Assembly: GCF_000526775.1 (NCBI RefSeq)
Contig: NZ_JAGS01000005.1
Location: 248,001-312,000, forward strand
Direction: 5' to 3'
Length of the DNA stretch: 64,000 nucleotides
Source: Ruminococcus albus AD2013
GTDB lineage: Bacteria; Bacillota; Clostridia; Oscillospirales; Ruminococcaceae
Under the pieces are notes generated by a model, which was given only the letters and a program-made list of their open reading frames with translations, did no database searches and was not told the origin of the DNA. Below are positions 44,208 to 51,995 of this stretch, in pieces (within the stretch, counting starts at the first letter, position 1; each line of letters begins with the position of its first letter). A program made the translations under genes and the position numbers.

Positions 44208-45248
44208 ATGGAATTTAATGATAAGGATCAATTTGAGTTAAGCCGCTACAGGTGGATAATCCCTTTTGTTGTAATTGTATTTACAGTATCGATGATATTT
44301 GTAAAATGCTCATCAAATAACTTAAAGGGCTATGTTGATGATGGAACAGATAATTCTTCTTCATCGACAAATTCTTCAATAACAGAAGAAGTGATAGAAT
44401 TGAAGGAAGATACAACGATGTATTCAGACGATAATTATAATTTCCGATTATCTATCCCTGATTCGTGGAGCAAGGTCAACGGAACGGGAAATAACGTGTC
44501 GTTTGTTAACAGACAGACCGGTTCTCAGCTTCAGGTCATCGTAATGGAATATGACCCGCAAATCAACACTGTAGATGAAAATCTTCTGACACAGCAAGCT
44601 GTATCAAACGGTATGGAATTAAGAGAGTATTCGAAGCCTGATAATTCAAGCTATTATGTATCTTATTGTTCTTCGGATTATGGATTTATTGAATATTCAT
44701 TCTGGGATTATTCAGCCATAATCAAACTTAACTTTTGCGTTGATATAAGATACTATAATGATGAAACGATGAACAAAACCTTGAAGTATATAGTAAATTC
44801 TTTCGATTGGACTAAACCTGATCCTATTCCATCGGGAATCATTCCAATATTTGTTTCCGGCGGGAATTACGAATTTGGGTTCCCGGAAGGCTGGGATTAT
44901 GGAGAGTCCGGGGATACGGTCTATATGACAAATACGAATGGGTCGGCGTCTTTTTCTGTTACAGTCAATGAAGCAGCTTCTTCGTTGGAAAACATTTCTC
45001 AAATCGATTATATAAACTATATCTCACAGTCTAAGCCTGATTTTATGCTTACTAATTTTAACAATGATGGACAAAAAATTTCAATTACAGGAGAATATTT
45101 CCTAAATGGCAAAAAAATAAATCTGCAGCAGTTTATAATTATAAATAATGGTTCGGAGTATACTCTATCGTTTGATACTGAAGAAGAGGTAACATCTGAG
45201 CTGGCAGTAACTATTCAAAACGTAATAAATTCTTTTAAAATCTACTAA
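44208..45248 (+). CDS. Membrane-anchored protein with two PsbP/DcrB-like domains
   Basis: Three hundred and forty-six residues: a short cytosolic N-terminus, a membrane segment at about 16-35, a Ser/Thr/Asp linker, and two similar domains (each starts YNFRLSIPDSWSKV or YEFGFPEGWDYG and ends VNSFDW or INSFKIY), a pattern used by small PsbP/DUF1795-like lipoprotein domains. It should face outside the cell. AGGAGG is placed at 44189-44194, 13 bases before the ATG, with TATAAT at 44176. The lipoprotein at 53750 has a related single domain. Confidence 0.65.
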   Translation: MEFNDKDQFELSRYRWIIPFVVIVFTVSMIFVKCSSNNLKGYVDDGTDNSSSSTNSSITEEVIELKEDTTMYSDDNYNFRLSIPDSWSKVNGTGNNVSFVNRQTGSQLQVIVMEYDPQINTVDENLLTQQAVSNGMELREYSKPDNSSYYVSYCSSDYGFIEYSFWDYSAIIKLNFCVDIRYYNDETMNKTLKYIVNSFDWTKPDPIPSGIIPIFVSGGNYEFGFPEGWDYGESGDTVYMTNTNGSASFSVTVNEAASSLENISQIDYINYISQSKPDFMLTNFNNDGQKISITGEYFLNGKKINLQQFIIINNGSEYTLSFDTEEEVTSELAVTIQNVINSFKIY

Positions 45249-45281
45249 TAAAAAGGGGATGTTGCAGCCCCAACAAAGAAA

Positions 45282-45313
45282 AAGAGCCTGGCACCTGCCA
45301 AGCTCTTCTTTTT
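45282..45313 (+). terminator. Hairpin at the border of the IS1182-like relic
   Basis: AAGAGCCTGGC (45282-45292) pairs with GCCAAGCTCTT (45297-45307), then T5. It can end the transcript of 44208, or be the outer hairpin of the transposase relic that follows, or both. A smaller repeat GGGG...CCCC lies at 45255-45272. Confidence 0.6.
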
Positions 45314-45470
45314 GTCGTATAATATAATTGCAAAAACCATTAAACCACCGAAAGGATTGTACCGCAAAAATGAGAAATTGTCAAGTGCGTCTTAACATGA
45401 ATTATGAGATCTACATCGAAGAAAGCTCACCTGTCAGAGTATTGAGCAATGTTATAGATGAGATCTATCA
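45313..45470 (+). pseudogene. Left end and N-terminal fragment of an IS1182-like transposase (copy 2)
   Basis: Contains GTATAATATAATTGCAAAAA, a GAAAGGAT leader and ATG 45397 reading MNYEIYIEESSPVRVLSNVI and then DEI, followed by a switch to antisense phage DNA. It is closely similar to the relic at 26710-26875 (minus) and is truncated at almost the same codon. The longer open frame up to 45663 is a chance fusion with the antisense of the phage gene. Confidence 0.65.
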
Positions 45471-46090
45471 AAAAGAAGAATACACGATAGTACAGCGTGG
45501 GAGAACGAGCATCCTCCAACGCTTCAATAACAAGCGTGAAGCCAATCTCATCGCCGTCATTGACAATGCTCATCATGTTTTGTGTGTTGTATTTGCCGAG
45601 GATAAACGTCTCCGGATTACTTTCCGTTGGAAACGGGAATGTGAACGCTCCGGTGATCTGTGAATAGTACGCCATGACCGAGGTCGTGGAATACCAATAA
45701 ATATATGGGCAGAGAATAGAAATCTGCCCGGCTGTCAGCATCTCGAAGTTTTGTACCTCACAGCTCTCCACATAACCCTCTGCAAACACATCAATGCCAG
45801 CGGTCGCATAGTAAATCTTGAATGTAGCGGGAGGGCTTCACCACCTTGTAAAGCTGATGCCTGCGGGCTTCCACGCCCAGGCTGCGCATCTCAAAGGAAA
45901 TGACGACATTTCGCATTTCGATGAAGGCGTTGTTGAGGTAGCTGCCATCCATACCCGCATAGTTGGAGGTGCTGATCGTGCCGGTGGGAGGTTTCAGTCC
46001 TTCCACCTTCGATGTCATATACTGATTCGCCGTAGCGGTCATGTCAATACGATCGCCGTTGGCATTTTCAAGAATAAGTTTGAAAAACAT
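45470..46090 (-). pseudogene. Phage distal tail (Dit-like) gene, frameshifted and truncated
   Basis: ATG 46090 begins MFFKLILENANGDRIDMTAT and on to EGLKPPTGTISTS and MDGSYLNNAFIEMRNVVISF, the N-terminal signature of siphovirus distal tail proteins. That frame stops at 45791. From about 45830 another frame continues the protein (YYATAGIDVFAEGYVESCEV, QISILCPYIYW). The C-terminus is lost at the transposase relic near 45470. At least one frameshift and a truncation make it non-functional. Its base composition is visibly richer in G and C than the neighbours. Confidence 0.75.
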
Positions 46091-46102
46091 GGTTGCACCC
46101 CC

Positions 46103-46132
46103 TTGTTTTTTCCATGGAAAGTATGATATAAT
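46103..46132 (+). promoter_or_regulatory. Promoter of the HEPN-like gene
   Basis: TTGTTT (46103-46108) and TATAAT (46127-46132), 18 bases apart, with TGA before the -10 (extended). It lies between the dead distal tail gene and the start at 46168, reading against the phage genes. Confidence 0.6.
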
Positions 46133-46167
46133 AAATCATGCCAATTATCGTAAAGGAGGTTCTCATT

Positions 46168-46629
46168 ATGGCACGAAAAGATGAAAAAGGACAGCGTTTT
46201 GAATTCTTAGTTGGAAGAATTGATGATGCTATCAAAAATGAATACTACGTTGAAGCAATGGCTATTACATATGCATTGATGGAAGAACGAAGCTATACCT
46301 TGTTGGACAGACTTAATATCCATTATACTGGAAAGGATAAGTTGTATCATTGTATCGATAAACTGAAAAATGCAATAAATGATAAAAAAATTACTGTGAC
46401 TCCTAAGAAAGGCACAACTGACACGCTCATTGATTTTCTGGCGACTGAATTCATATCAACTAATTTGCTTGACAATATTCAAAACTGGCGAGATAGAAGA
46501 AATGATGTGATACACGATTTAGCCAAACAAACTATTGATTATGATACGTTAAAGCAACCAAGCGAAGATGGAAGAAAAAATTTTGCGTTATATTCTGCAG
46601 TAATAATGAAAGTTAAAAAGATGCTATAA
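46168..46629 (+). CDS. HEPN-like protein nested in prophage tail remnant
   Basis: One hundred and fifty-three residues, mostly helical. It carries RNDVIH at 111-116, an R-x4-H motif that matches the catalytic RNA-cleaving motif of HEPN domains, in the expected setting of NWRDRRNDVIHDLAKQ. HEPN proteins are RNases or binding modules in toxin-antitoxin and abortive infection systems. AAAGGAGG precedes ATG 46168 and the gene has its own promoter. It is on the opposite strand to the tail genes around it and far richer in A/T, as for a phage moron gene. The stop overlaps the tape measure stop by six bases. No antitoxin is seen next to it. Confidence 0.55.
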   Translation: MARKDEKGQRFEFLVGRIDDAIKNEYYVEAMAITYALMEERSYTLLDRLNIHYTGKDKLYHCIDKLKNAINDKKITVTPKKGTTDTLIDFLATEFISTNLLDNIQNWRDRRNDVIHDLAKQTIDYDTLKQPSEDGRKNFALYSAVIMKVKKML

Positions 46630-47248
46630 ATCCAGCGCATTCCTCGTCATACGATAAATCTCCAGCCGCGACAGCGATTTCGGACTATTATTGGTCTGAT
46701 TCACTGTGCGGCTGTTGTCATTGTTGTAGTAATTGTTGACCACGCCGCTGCTGCCGCCATTCATCATGGCTCCGGAGATACCGTCCATATCGACATTCAG
46801 CCCGGACTGCATCGTCAGTGTCATGGCATCAGACACACCGGATACAGCCGCCTCGACATACTTCCTGCTCTTATTGATACCCTTTGCCAGCCCCTTCATG
46901 AAATCCGGAATCCACTCCTCCACATCAGCCAGCGCACCCTTTTCAGGTACGGAGAAATGCAGGTATTCCCAGATGGAACATGCCACATCCGCGACCGTAT
47001 TGATCAGGCTGCCGAGCATATAGGTGATGCCGTTGATAAAGGTTCTGCATAAGATCGCGTCCACACGACCACGAGCTGTTGACCTTGTCCATGACTGCGT
47101 TATAAACAGCGTTCATAGCGTTGACGGCCGCATCCCGCACACCGCCAAGCCTGTCGCCGGTAAAGAAGCCGACAAAAATATCCAGAATACTCAGGATGAT
47201 GTCTGTCACGGCTTTGAAGATATTTGCAATCTGCTGGAACTGCCAATT
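46624..47248 (-). pseudogene. Phage tape measure protein, 3' fragment with frameshift
   Basis: From 47248 the frame reads WQFQQIANIFKAVTDIILSI then GFFTGDRLGGVRDAAVNAMN, and near 47065 the protein continues in another frame (FINGITYMLGSLINTVADVA, PEKGALADVEEWIPDFMKGL) to a stop at 46624 (IYRMTRNALDL). This is the usual C-terminal end of siphovirus tape measure proteins. The front is missing, and at 47249 the sequence changes to resident DNA. In a working phage the distal tail gene follows directly, as its relic does here across the HEPN gene. Confidence 0.75.
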
Positions 47249-47249
47249 T

Positions 47250-47639
47250 TTAGTCTTTTTCGAGGTGTTTTCCGTACCGGATTATATCTATACATTTTTC
47301 GACTTGTGATAATGATAGAGTATTGCTTTTCACCGTTACCCAGTACAATAATTTCAAAACATAATCCCTTTTATTTTTTGTAGAAATGACTATACTCTTG
47401 TTGGAGATAAAAATAGCTTCTTTCAGAGCGTACTGTTCTTCTTTAGTAAGCTTAAGAGCGGAACACAACTTTTTTTCGTTTTTAGGTGTGATTGTCCTGA
47501 CTCCGCTAAGAATATTTGAAATATGAGAGTAAGATAATCCGGTGCGTTCTGCCAGTTCTTTGACTGATATACGTTTATCCTTTGCATACTGTACTAAAAG
47601 GCTACTTGCTAGTGTCGGCTCGATATTTTTAATCATCAT
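47250..47639 (-). CDS. XRE-type helix-turn-helix regulator
   Basis: One hundred and twenty-nine residues. The helix-turn-helix at about 22-58 reads SVKELAERTGLSYSHISNIL, typical of the Cro/C1 (XRE) group. ATG 47639 is favoured by AAGGTG six bases upstream. The C-terminal part (70-125) is not recognised. It directly adjoins the prophage fragment at 47249, so its own 3' end may have been the attachment or break point. Its promoter is the extended -10 at 47679-47684. Confidence 0.78.
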   Translation of the reverse strand: MMIKNIEPTLASSLLVQYAKDKRISVKELAERTGLSYSHISNILSGVRTITPKNEKKLCSALKLTKEEQYALKEAIFISNKSIVISTKNKRDYVLKLLYWVTVKSNTLSLSQVEKCIDIIRYGKHLEKD

Positions 47640-47678
47640 TCGTATCACCTTCAGCATGATAAATTTTATTATAATAAT

Positions 47679-47684
47679 ATTATA
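47679..47684 (-). promoter_or_regulatory. Extended -10 promoter for the XRE gene
   Basis: On the minus strand AAAAATCTGC precedes TATAAT; same form as at 2191, 15256, 50171 and 53656. Confidence 0.6.
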
Positions 47685-47707
47685 GCAGATTTTTTAGTAA
47701 AAAAAAC

Positions 47708-47733
47708 AAAAAGACTGAAAAATCAGCCTTTTT
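47708..47733 (-). terminator. Rho-independent terminator
   Basis: AAAAAGGCTGA pairs with TCAGTCTTTTT on the minus strand. It closes the gene at 47738 and stands just before the XRE promoter. Confidence 0.7.
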
Positions 47734-47737
47734 AAAT

Positions 47738-48100
47738 TTACAGCTCCTTTGCCTGTCCCATCATGATCTTTTGATTATCGACCATAATAGAAATACTGTC
47801 ACTGAACGTATCATGCTTTATTACTTTGTATTCTACGCCGTTTTTTGACAATTTATAGTTTGTCAGATCGGGCATATCCCCCATTAGATTAGCCCCTGTG
47901 AGATTATCCATTATTTTCTGAAGTGCCTTTTCAGCATCTATCAGATTAAGTCTGTTGTGGCAGGGATTGTTTTCGTCGAATTCATGAGAACATCCATAGT
48001 AAGCACTGTAAGCTCCCTGTTTTAGCTCCATTGGCTGTTCAGGATGATTCTTACAGTAGAAAGTAACCGTTTTCCAAAAACCTGTAATCATTGATGCCAT
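47738..48100 (-). CDS. Hypothetical protein with cysteine/histidine cluster
   Basis: One hundred and twenty residues. The first third has FYCKNHP, YGCSHEFDENNPCHNR: four Cys and three His placed like a zinc ribbon. The remainder is mixed (YKVIKHDTFSDSISIMVDNQ). AGGAGG lies seven to eight bases before ATG 48100, and the gene starts inside the end of the prepilin peptidase gene (50-base overlap). No family recognised. Confidence 0.65.
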   Translation of the reverse strand: MASMITGFWKTVTFYCKNHPEQPMELKQGAYSAYYGCSHEFDENNPCHNRLNLIDAEKALQKIMDNLTGANLMGDMPDLTNYKLSKNGVEYKVIKHDTFSDSISIMVDNQKIMMGQAKEL

Positions 48101-48491
48101 AAAAAATTCCTCCTAATAGTAAAAAAATGAAAGATATAGTTACGAACGGCGCGTAAGGTACTGTTCGCTTTGTTTCCTTTTGTATTTTCATGATGATATA
48201 ATAAACCAGTATCAAAATTGAAGAGATAATAATTATATGAGACAAAATTTTTGTCCCATAAGCAGCTCCTATACAGCTCATCATTATGATATCCCCTCCC
48301 CCGCCTGAAAATTTCCAGGCGAGAATCGAGAAGGATATCGCACCGATAACAAATCCAAGCAGAGAATCTATCGGATGAATTACTGCATGATTTATTGTAA
48401 TAAAAATGGTGGTAAATAACGGAAATAAAAAAATGGGAATTTCTTTCTTATTTATGTCTGTTATTGACGCAATGATCATCGCTATCAGCAT
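48051..48491 (-). CDS. Prepilin peptidase (A24 family), short form
   Basis: One hundred and forty-six residues with five or six hydrophobic segments. The first catalytic aspartate stands in SITDINKKEIP (residues 10-20) and the second in FSGGGGDI near 67, as in CpaA/TadV enzymes that cut type IV-like prepilin leaders at the inner membrane. It overlaps the exonuclease gene upstream by seven bases. A second prepilin peptidase is in the tad operon at 59705, so this one may serve other pilins. No pilin gene lies next to it. Confidence 0.78.
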   Translation of the reverse strand: MLIAMIIASITDINKKEIPIFLFPLFTTIFITINHAVIHPIDSLLGFVIGAISFSILAWKFSGGGGDIIMMSCIGAAYGTKILSHIIIISSILILVYYIIMKIQKETKRTVPYAPFVTISFIFLLLGGIFYGINDYRFLENGYFLL

Positions 48492-49339
48492 TTTACACTC
48501 CCCTTAAATTTAGATAGTTCAACAAGGTCGTCTGATCCTGTAAGCACAAATGCCTGTTTGATCAGAGAATCCATGTTTATCATAGATATAACATCTTTGT
48601 CTTTTTCACCCCATGTGCTGTCAGTTACAGAAAACCATACAGTGCCAAGATTTGTAAAGATGTACAATCTTTTTTGATCATGTCTTTTTCCTTCCCAGTA
48701 AGAAACGGAATGGACTTTAGGCGTGATTTTTTTTGATTGATCATCATTCTTAGCATCAACATACTCACTTAAAAACCTTGATAACAGCCTTCCACAAATT
48801 ATAGTATCATCACGGGCATCGTGAAATTTGACTCCATCAGCTATTCCGTATCTTTCTGCAATAACTCCGAGCTTATGCCTCTTTTCTTCTTTATGAAGAT
48901 CTCTGCTCATTTTCAGTGTATCTATGATCTCAGCAGGATGAAACACACAGCCGTTTCTTGCATACATCGCATTCATAAAACTTTCCTCAAAGGAAGTATT
49001 ATGGCTGCACATAATGCAGTTATCCATAAATTTTTTGATTTTTGGAAAAACTGTTTCTTCATTTGGTTTATCTTTCAGATCTTCATTGGTAAAGCCTGTT
49101 ATTTCCGTAATCCTTTCGTTTAACGGAACTTCCGGCTTTATAAAAACGCATAAGCTTTCAATGATTTTTGGAGTAAGAGATTTATCTATAATGCATTTTA
49201 GCCCGGCAAACTGGAACACATAACTATCTTTTGCTGATCTTCCTGTTGTTTCAAGGTCGATAACGCAAATAGGAATGCCGGCACGAGCCATTTTAACGCA
49301 TTGTCTTACATGTTCTTTGTAAATATAAGAGTTATACAT
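48485..49339 (-). CDS. DnaQ-like DEDD 3'-5' exonuclease
   Basis: Two hundred and eighty-four residues. ExoI motif VIDLETTG (D28, E30), ExoII NTSFEESF near 115 and ExoIII HDARDDT near 172 are in place, as in the proofreading epsilon subunit (DnaQ, DEDDh group), with about 90 further residues (VHSVSYWEGKRHDQKRLYIF). The ATG at 49339 follows AAGGAAAAGATA. Such proteins proofread or trim 3' DNA ends. It starts an operon with the prepilin peptidase and the small Cys/His protein. Confidence 0.85.
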   Translation of the reverse strand: MYNSYIYKEHVRQCVKMARAGIPICVIDLETTGRSAKDSYVFQFAGLKCIIDKSLTPKIIESLCVFIKPEVPLNERITEITGFTNEDLKDKPNEETVFPKIKKFMDNCIMCSHNTSFEESFMNAMYARNGCVFHPAEIIDTLKMSRDLHKEEKRHKLGVIAERYGIADGVKFHDARDDTIICGRLLSRFLSEYVDAKNDDQSKKITPKVHSVSYWEGKRHDQKRLYIFTNLGTVWFSVTDSTWGEKDKDVISMINMDSLIKQAFVLTGSDDLVELSKFKGSVKC

Positions 49340-49354
49340 TATCTTTTCCTTCCT

Positions 49355-49382
49355 AAAAAAGGAGACCGTGCGGCCTCCTTTT
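49355..49382 (-). terminator. Rho-independent terminator
   Basis: AAAAGGAG pairs with CTCCTTTT on the minus strand, then Ts. It separates the gene at 49391 from the exonuclease operon. Confidence 0.75.
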
Positions 49383-49390
49383 CACCATAA

Positions 49391-50152
49391 TCAATTTATG
49401 TGGCCGAGTTTTTTACCCAGTTCAACAAACCGGTTAAATTTTATAAGTGCTTCTGCTTTTTCGGGATCCGTGAATTTTATGTGTTCAGGATCCATCTTTC
49501 TTGCAATATCGATCATATGAACGATATCTTTAGGATGATGTTTCAGTATCCATCCATGTGCAGGATAACCTTGTTTTCCGGATGCATCCTTATATAATTT
49601 AAGGTTGCATTTTTCTTTGCTGAGGGCTGCAAATTCCTCATCTTCGTTAATTCCGGCGACTACATCTGATTCACCGAATACCTCATCGAATGATTTAATG
49701 TTTATTTCTGATTCGGAATCGGCAGGATCAGATTCGGGCTCGGAAATATTTACCGGAGTTGATTCGATATAGCTCTTTAATTTATCCTGCTGCACATTTT
49801 CTGAGGCAGCATAGACGTTGTTCAAACCGAGGTACTTAAGTACTGCCCGATCAAATGCTCTGTTGTCTGCTGTGATAACAGGGTTGGCTTTTGCGATATC
49901 AGTTGTTAATGACATTGCTGTCGCCTCTCCAATTGCCGTGATACACCTCTGAGGATTATCCGACGATATACAAACCTCGACAACCGAATGATCAAGCTCC
50001 ATTTTCAGAAACGTTCTCTTAAGCTTACAGTTTGTCATTTCGGAGTAAAAATAATTCTCGATAGAAGAATGTTTTGGTCCGTAGATATCATTTGTTTCAA
50101 AGGTGATCTCCTTCTTAATGGTTGGTGAATAGAGTCTGATTTTGTTTTCCAT
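49391..50152 (-). CDS. Hypothetical protein, possibly recombination-related
   Basis: Two hundred and fifty-three residues. The segment CITAIGEATAMSLTTDIAKA followed by ADNRAFDRAVLKYLGL near 70-110 resembles the conserved end of single-strand annealing proteins of phages (Rad52/Erf-like, with RAxxRA), but the match is partial. The middle is acidic and the last 70 residues (KLYKDASGKQGYPAHGW) are unlike them. The promoter is the extended -10 at 50171. Function remains open. Confidence 0.55.
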   Translation of the reverse strand: MENKIRLYSPTIKKEITFETNDIYGPKHSSIENYFYSEMTNCKLKRTFLKMELDHSVVEVCISSDNPQRCITAIGEATAMSLTTDIAKANPVITADNRAFDRAVLKYLGLNNVYAASENVQQDKLKSYIESTPVNISEPESDPADSESEINIKSFDEVFGESDVVAGINEDEEFAALSKEKCNLKLYKDASGKQGYPAHGWILKHHPKDIVHMIDIARKMDPEHIKFTDPEKAEALIKFNRFVELGKKLGHIN

Positions 50153-50170
50153 GATGATTCCTCCATATAT

Positions 50171-50176
50171 ATTATA
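50171..50176 (-). promoter_or_regulatory. Extended -10 promoter for the gene at 49391
   Basis: On the minus strand AAAAATCTGC precedes TATAAT. It starts about 20 bases before the ATG at 50152, the usual place for this promoter in the window. Confidence 0.6.
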
Positions 50177-50213
50177 GCAGATTTTTTATGCCACGTAAAA
50201 TTTTATATAGTTT

Positions 50214-50242
50214 AAGAGCCTTGTTTTTTTTCAAGGCTCTTT
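50214..50242 (-). terminator. Terminator-like hairpin
   Basis: AAAGAGCCTTG pairs with CAAGGCTCTT around an A8 loop on the minus strand. The T-run is weak. It is placed to end the 426-residue gene. Confidence 0.55.
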
Positions 50243-50257
50243 GACTAACAGATTATT

Positions 50258-51538
50258 TTATTCTTCAGGTGTAAGATCGTAATCTACAGTCTCACACTCA
50301 AATGGGCAGTAAATAGCTTTACTCAATGCCTCGTTAAGTACTTTGAGAGTAGATTCCGGTATTACTTTTGGATCGCCCGATACCTTTTTTGTCATTACCA
50401 GCCTGGACGGACTGGATATCAGTGCTGTTACGAGGTCATATGCGGTGTATGTTCCTAAACTCAATTCGGTGCATAGTAATGTTTTTATATGCTGTACGAC
50501 GTATTTCATACCGGCTCTTTTCTCTATGCCGGTGAAGTTTATAACTTCATCTATAGCTGCAGCCATATCAGTAAGTTCAATTCCAAGAAGTCTTGCAAGC
50601 TCCTTAGGGACTGCATTATACTGTTTGAATATGCAATCCTGAACTTTTTTCATAACGGATGACATTTTAAAATGTTTGTTATGTTCAGCACAAACTGTAC
50701 CGTCTTTTGATACGATCCTTGTTTTGCCGATCATAAAGCCGGAAGTAACGTGAAATGCGGATTTTCCGACGTCAGATGTGTAAATATCAACTATTGGCGT
50801 TATGTCGTCCGGCAATTCCGGGTACATATCTCTGATTTCCCCGGTCTTTTCGGGAAATGTAAATACTACATTTATTGACTCATTGGTTATTTCCCAATGG
50901 CGGCATTCAGCTATACCCAGTCCGATGTCTTTTTCCAGAATCGTTTGCGCTCTTCTTATAAAAGGACCCTGATTCTGTCCTTCGAACACTCTGCCTCTGA
51001 CAGCAAAGATCTTCCTCATCGATCCGTCTTCGGATTCTCTTATTGTAAGAGTGACAGTTGCTTCCGTTAAATTTTCGGAAAGCCATCTTGATTTGTTTAT
51101 CGATTTTTTTGAAATGTTGGCACAAAGTATTCCGGTTCTGTCGGCAAGATCCTTGTAAGCCCATGCAGATAAAGGCATTACTATTGATGTACCTCCATCA
51201 TCAAATGATACAAGAGCGCCCATGCTTTCTATTTCTTTTTTTATTTCGGCGCATGACGGATCGTGATTAGGTACTGCTCTGTTCTTATTGAGCAGTAACA
51301 CTTCTTCGACTTCATTTCGTGGATTCATAGGTATTATCGGCCACATATCATTAGGAACGATATTTGGATCGATAGAAAACTGAGCGAGATCATGCTCGTC
51401 ACAAATATGAAGAAGAGTTATAAGATCCATCCTTATCTTGCGGTAAGACGTTCTTGAATCCATAGTGTCAAGAATATTGTAAAAATCGGACATGTTATCA
51501 GTTCCTGTTTTACAATAGTTCTCTGTTAATTCTTTCAT
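50258..51538 (-). CDS. Hypothetical protein (426 residues)
   Basis: Soluble, mixed alpha/beta, no signal peptide and no family recognised. Segments such as SFDDGGTSIVMPLSAWAYKD and RRAQTILEKDIGLGIAECRH look like a globular enzyme or phage-type DNA-modifying accessory. It starts 20 bases after the gene at 51559, with TAAGGAGGAAC upstream of ATG 51538. It probably shares an operon with that small gene. Confidence 0.65.
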   Translation of the reverse strand: MKELTENYCKTGTDNMSDFYNILDTMDSRTSYRKIRMDLITLLHICDEHDLAQFSIDPNIVPNDMWPIIPMNPRNEVEEVLLLNKNRAVPNHDPSCAEIKKEIESMGALVSFDDGGTSIVMPLSAWAYKDLADRTGILCANISKKSINKSRWLSENLTEATVTLTIRESEDGSMRKIFAVRGRVFEGQNQGPFIRRAQTILEKDIGLGIAECRHWEITNESINVVFTFPEKTGEIRDMYPELPDDITPIVDIYTSDVGKSAFHVTSGFMIGKTRIVSKDGTVCAEHNKHFKMSSVMKKVQDCIFKQYNAVPKELARLLGIELTDMAAAIDEVINFTGIEKRAGMKYVVQHIKTLLCTELSLGTYTAYDLVTALISSPSRLVMTKKVSGDPKVIPESTLKVLNEALSKAIYCPFECETVDYDLTPEE

Positions 51539-51558
51539 TTTTTATGTTCCTCCTTATG

Positions 51559-51774
51559 TTATCCTATTTGAATTGCCTTAAAAATTTCATCCAGCATCAA
51601 TTTGCCAATATCAGTTACGGGCTCCAACTCCATAATGAGCTTATGTAATCTAATATCATTATCATCCAGCAATGATGCTGATAATTCTTTTTTCTTTTCG
51701 GAACTGACTTTTTCAGTCTGATAGTAGTTTGACAGTTTTTTCATCAGTATTACTCTTTGTGATCTGTTAATCAT
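51559..51774 (-). CDS. Small hypothetical protein next to the TnpB insertion
   Basis: Seventy-one residues, helical, charged. GGAGGTGAT is almost a perfect ribosome binding site at six to seven bases from ATG 51774. Its -10 (51814-51819, CTATAAT in the TTTTCTTC context) survives, but TnpB element B ends at 51850, right at the -35 area, so expression may now depend on the element's sequence. Confidence 0.6.
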   Translation of the reverse strand: MINRSQRVILMKKLSNYYQTEKVSSEKKKELSASLLDDNDIRLHKLIMELEPVTDIGKLMLDEIFKAIQIG

Positions 51775-51849
51775 TTTTATCACCTCCAGTTTTCGATCAA
51801 CAATTCTAAATGAATTATAGAAGAAAACTGAAACAGATAAAAACAAAAG

Positions 51850-51995
51850 GTGACATCCTCCCCCGCCTAAAGAGGCGGGGGCTTCCCCTGACCTCAGCGA
51901 GTTCGGTTCTCGTTCGATAGTACTAATGCACTAAGCATAAGCGAGCTAACCCCGTGTGTCCCACGGTTCTATTACGATTAAGGCTACGCTAATGC
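51850..51995 (-). ncRNA. Putative TnpB guide RNA region, copy B
   Basis: Same layout as copy A: the tnpB 3' end, the ACCGTGGGACACACGG hairpin and the terminal CCCCGCCTCTTTAGGCGGGG hairpin. The guide would be the flank after 51850 on the minus strand, starting CTTTTGTTTTTATC, which lies in the promoter of the gene at 51559. Prediction only. Confidence 0.5.

Noticed and set aside
45328..45663. Plus-strand frame of 111 codons
   Set aside because: It joins a transposase relic to the antisense of the phage distal tail gene; a chance fusion across the 45470 break.
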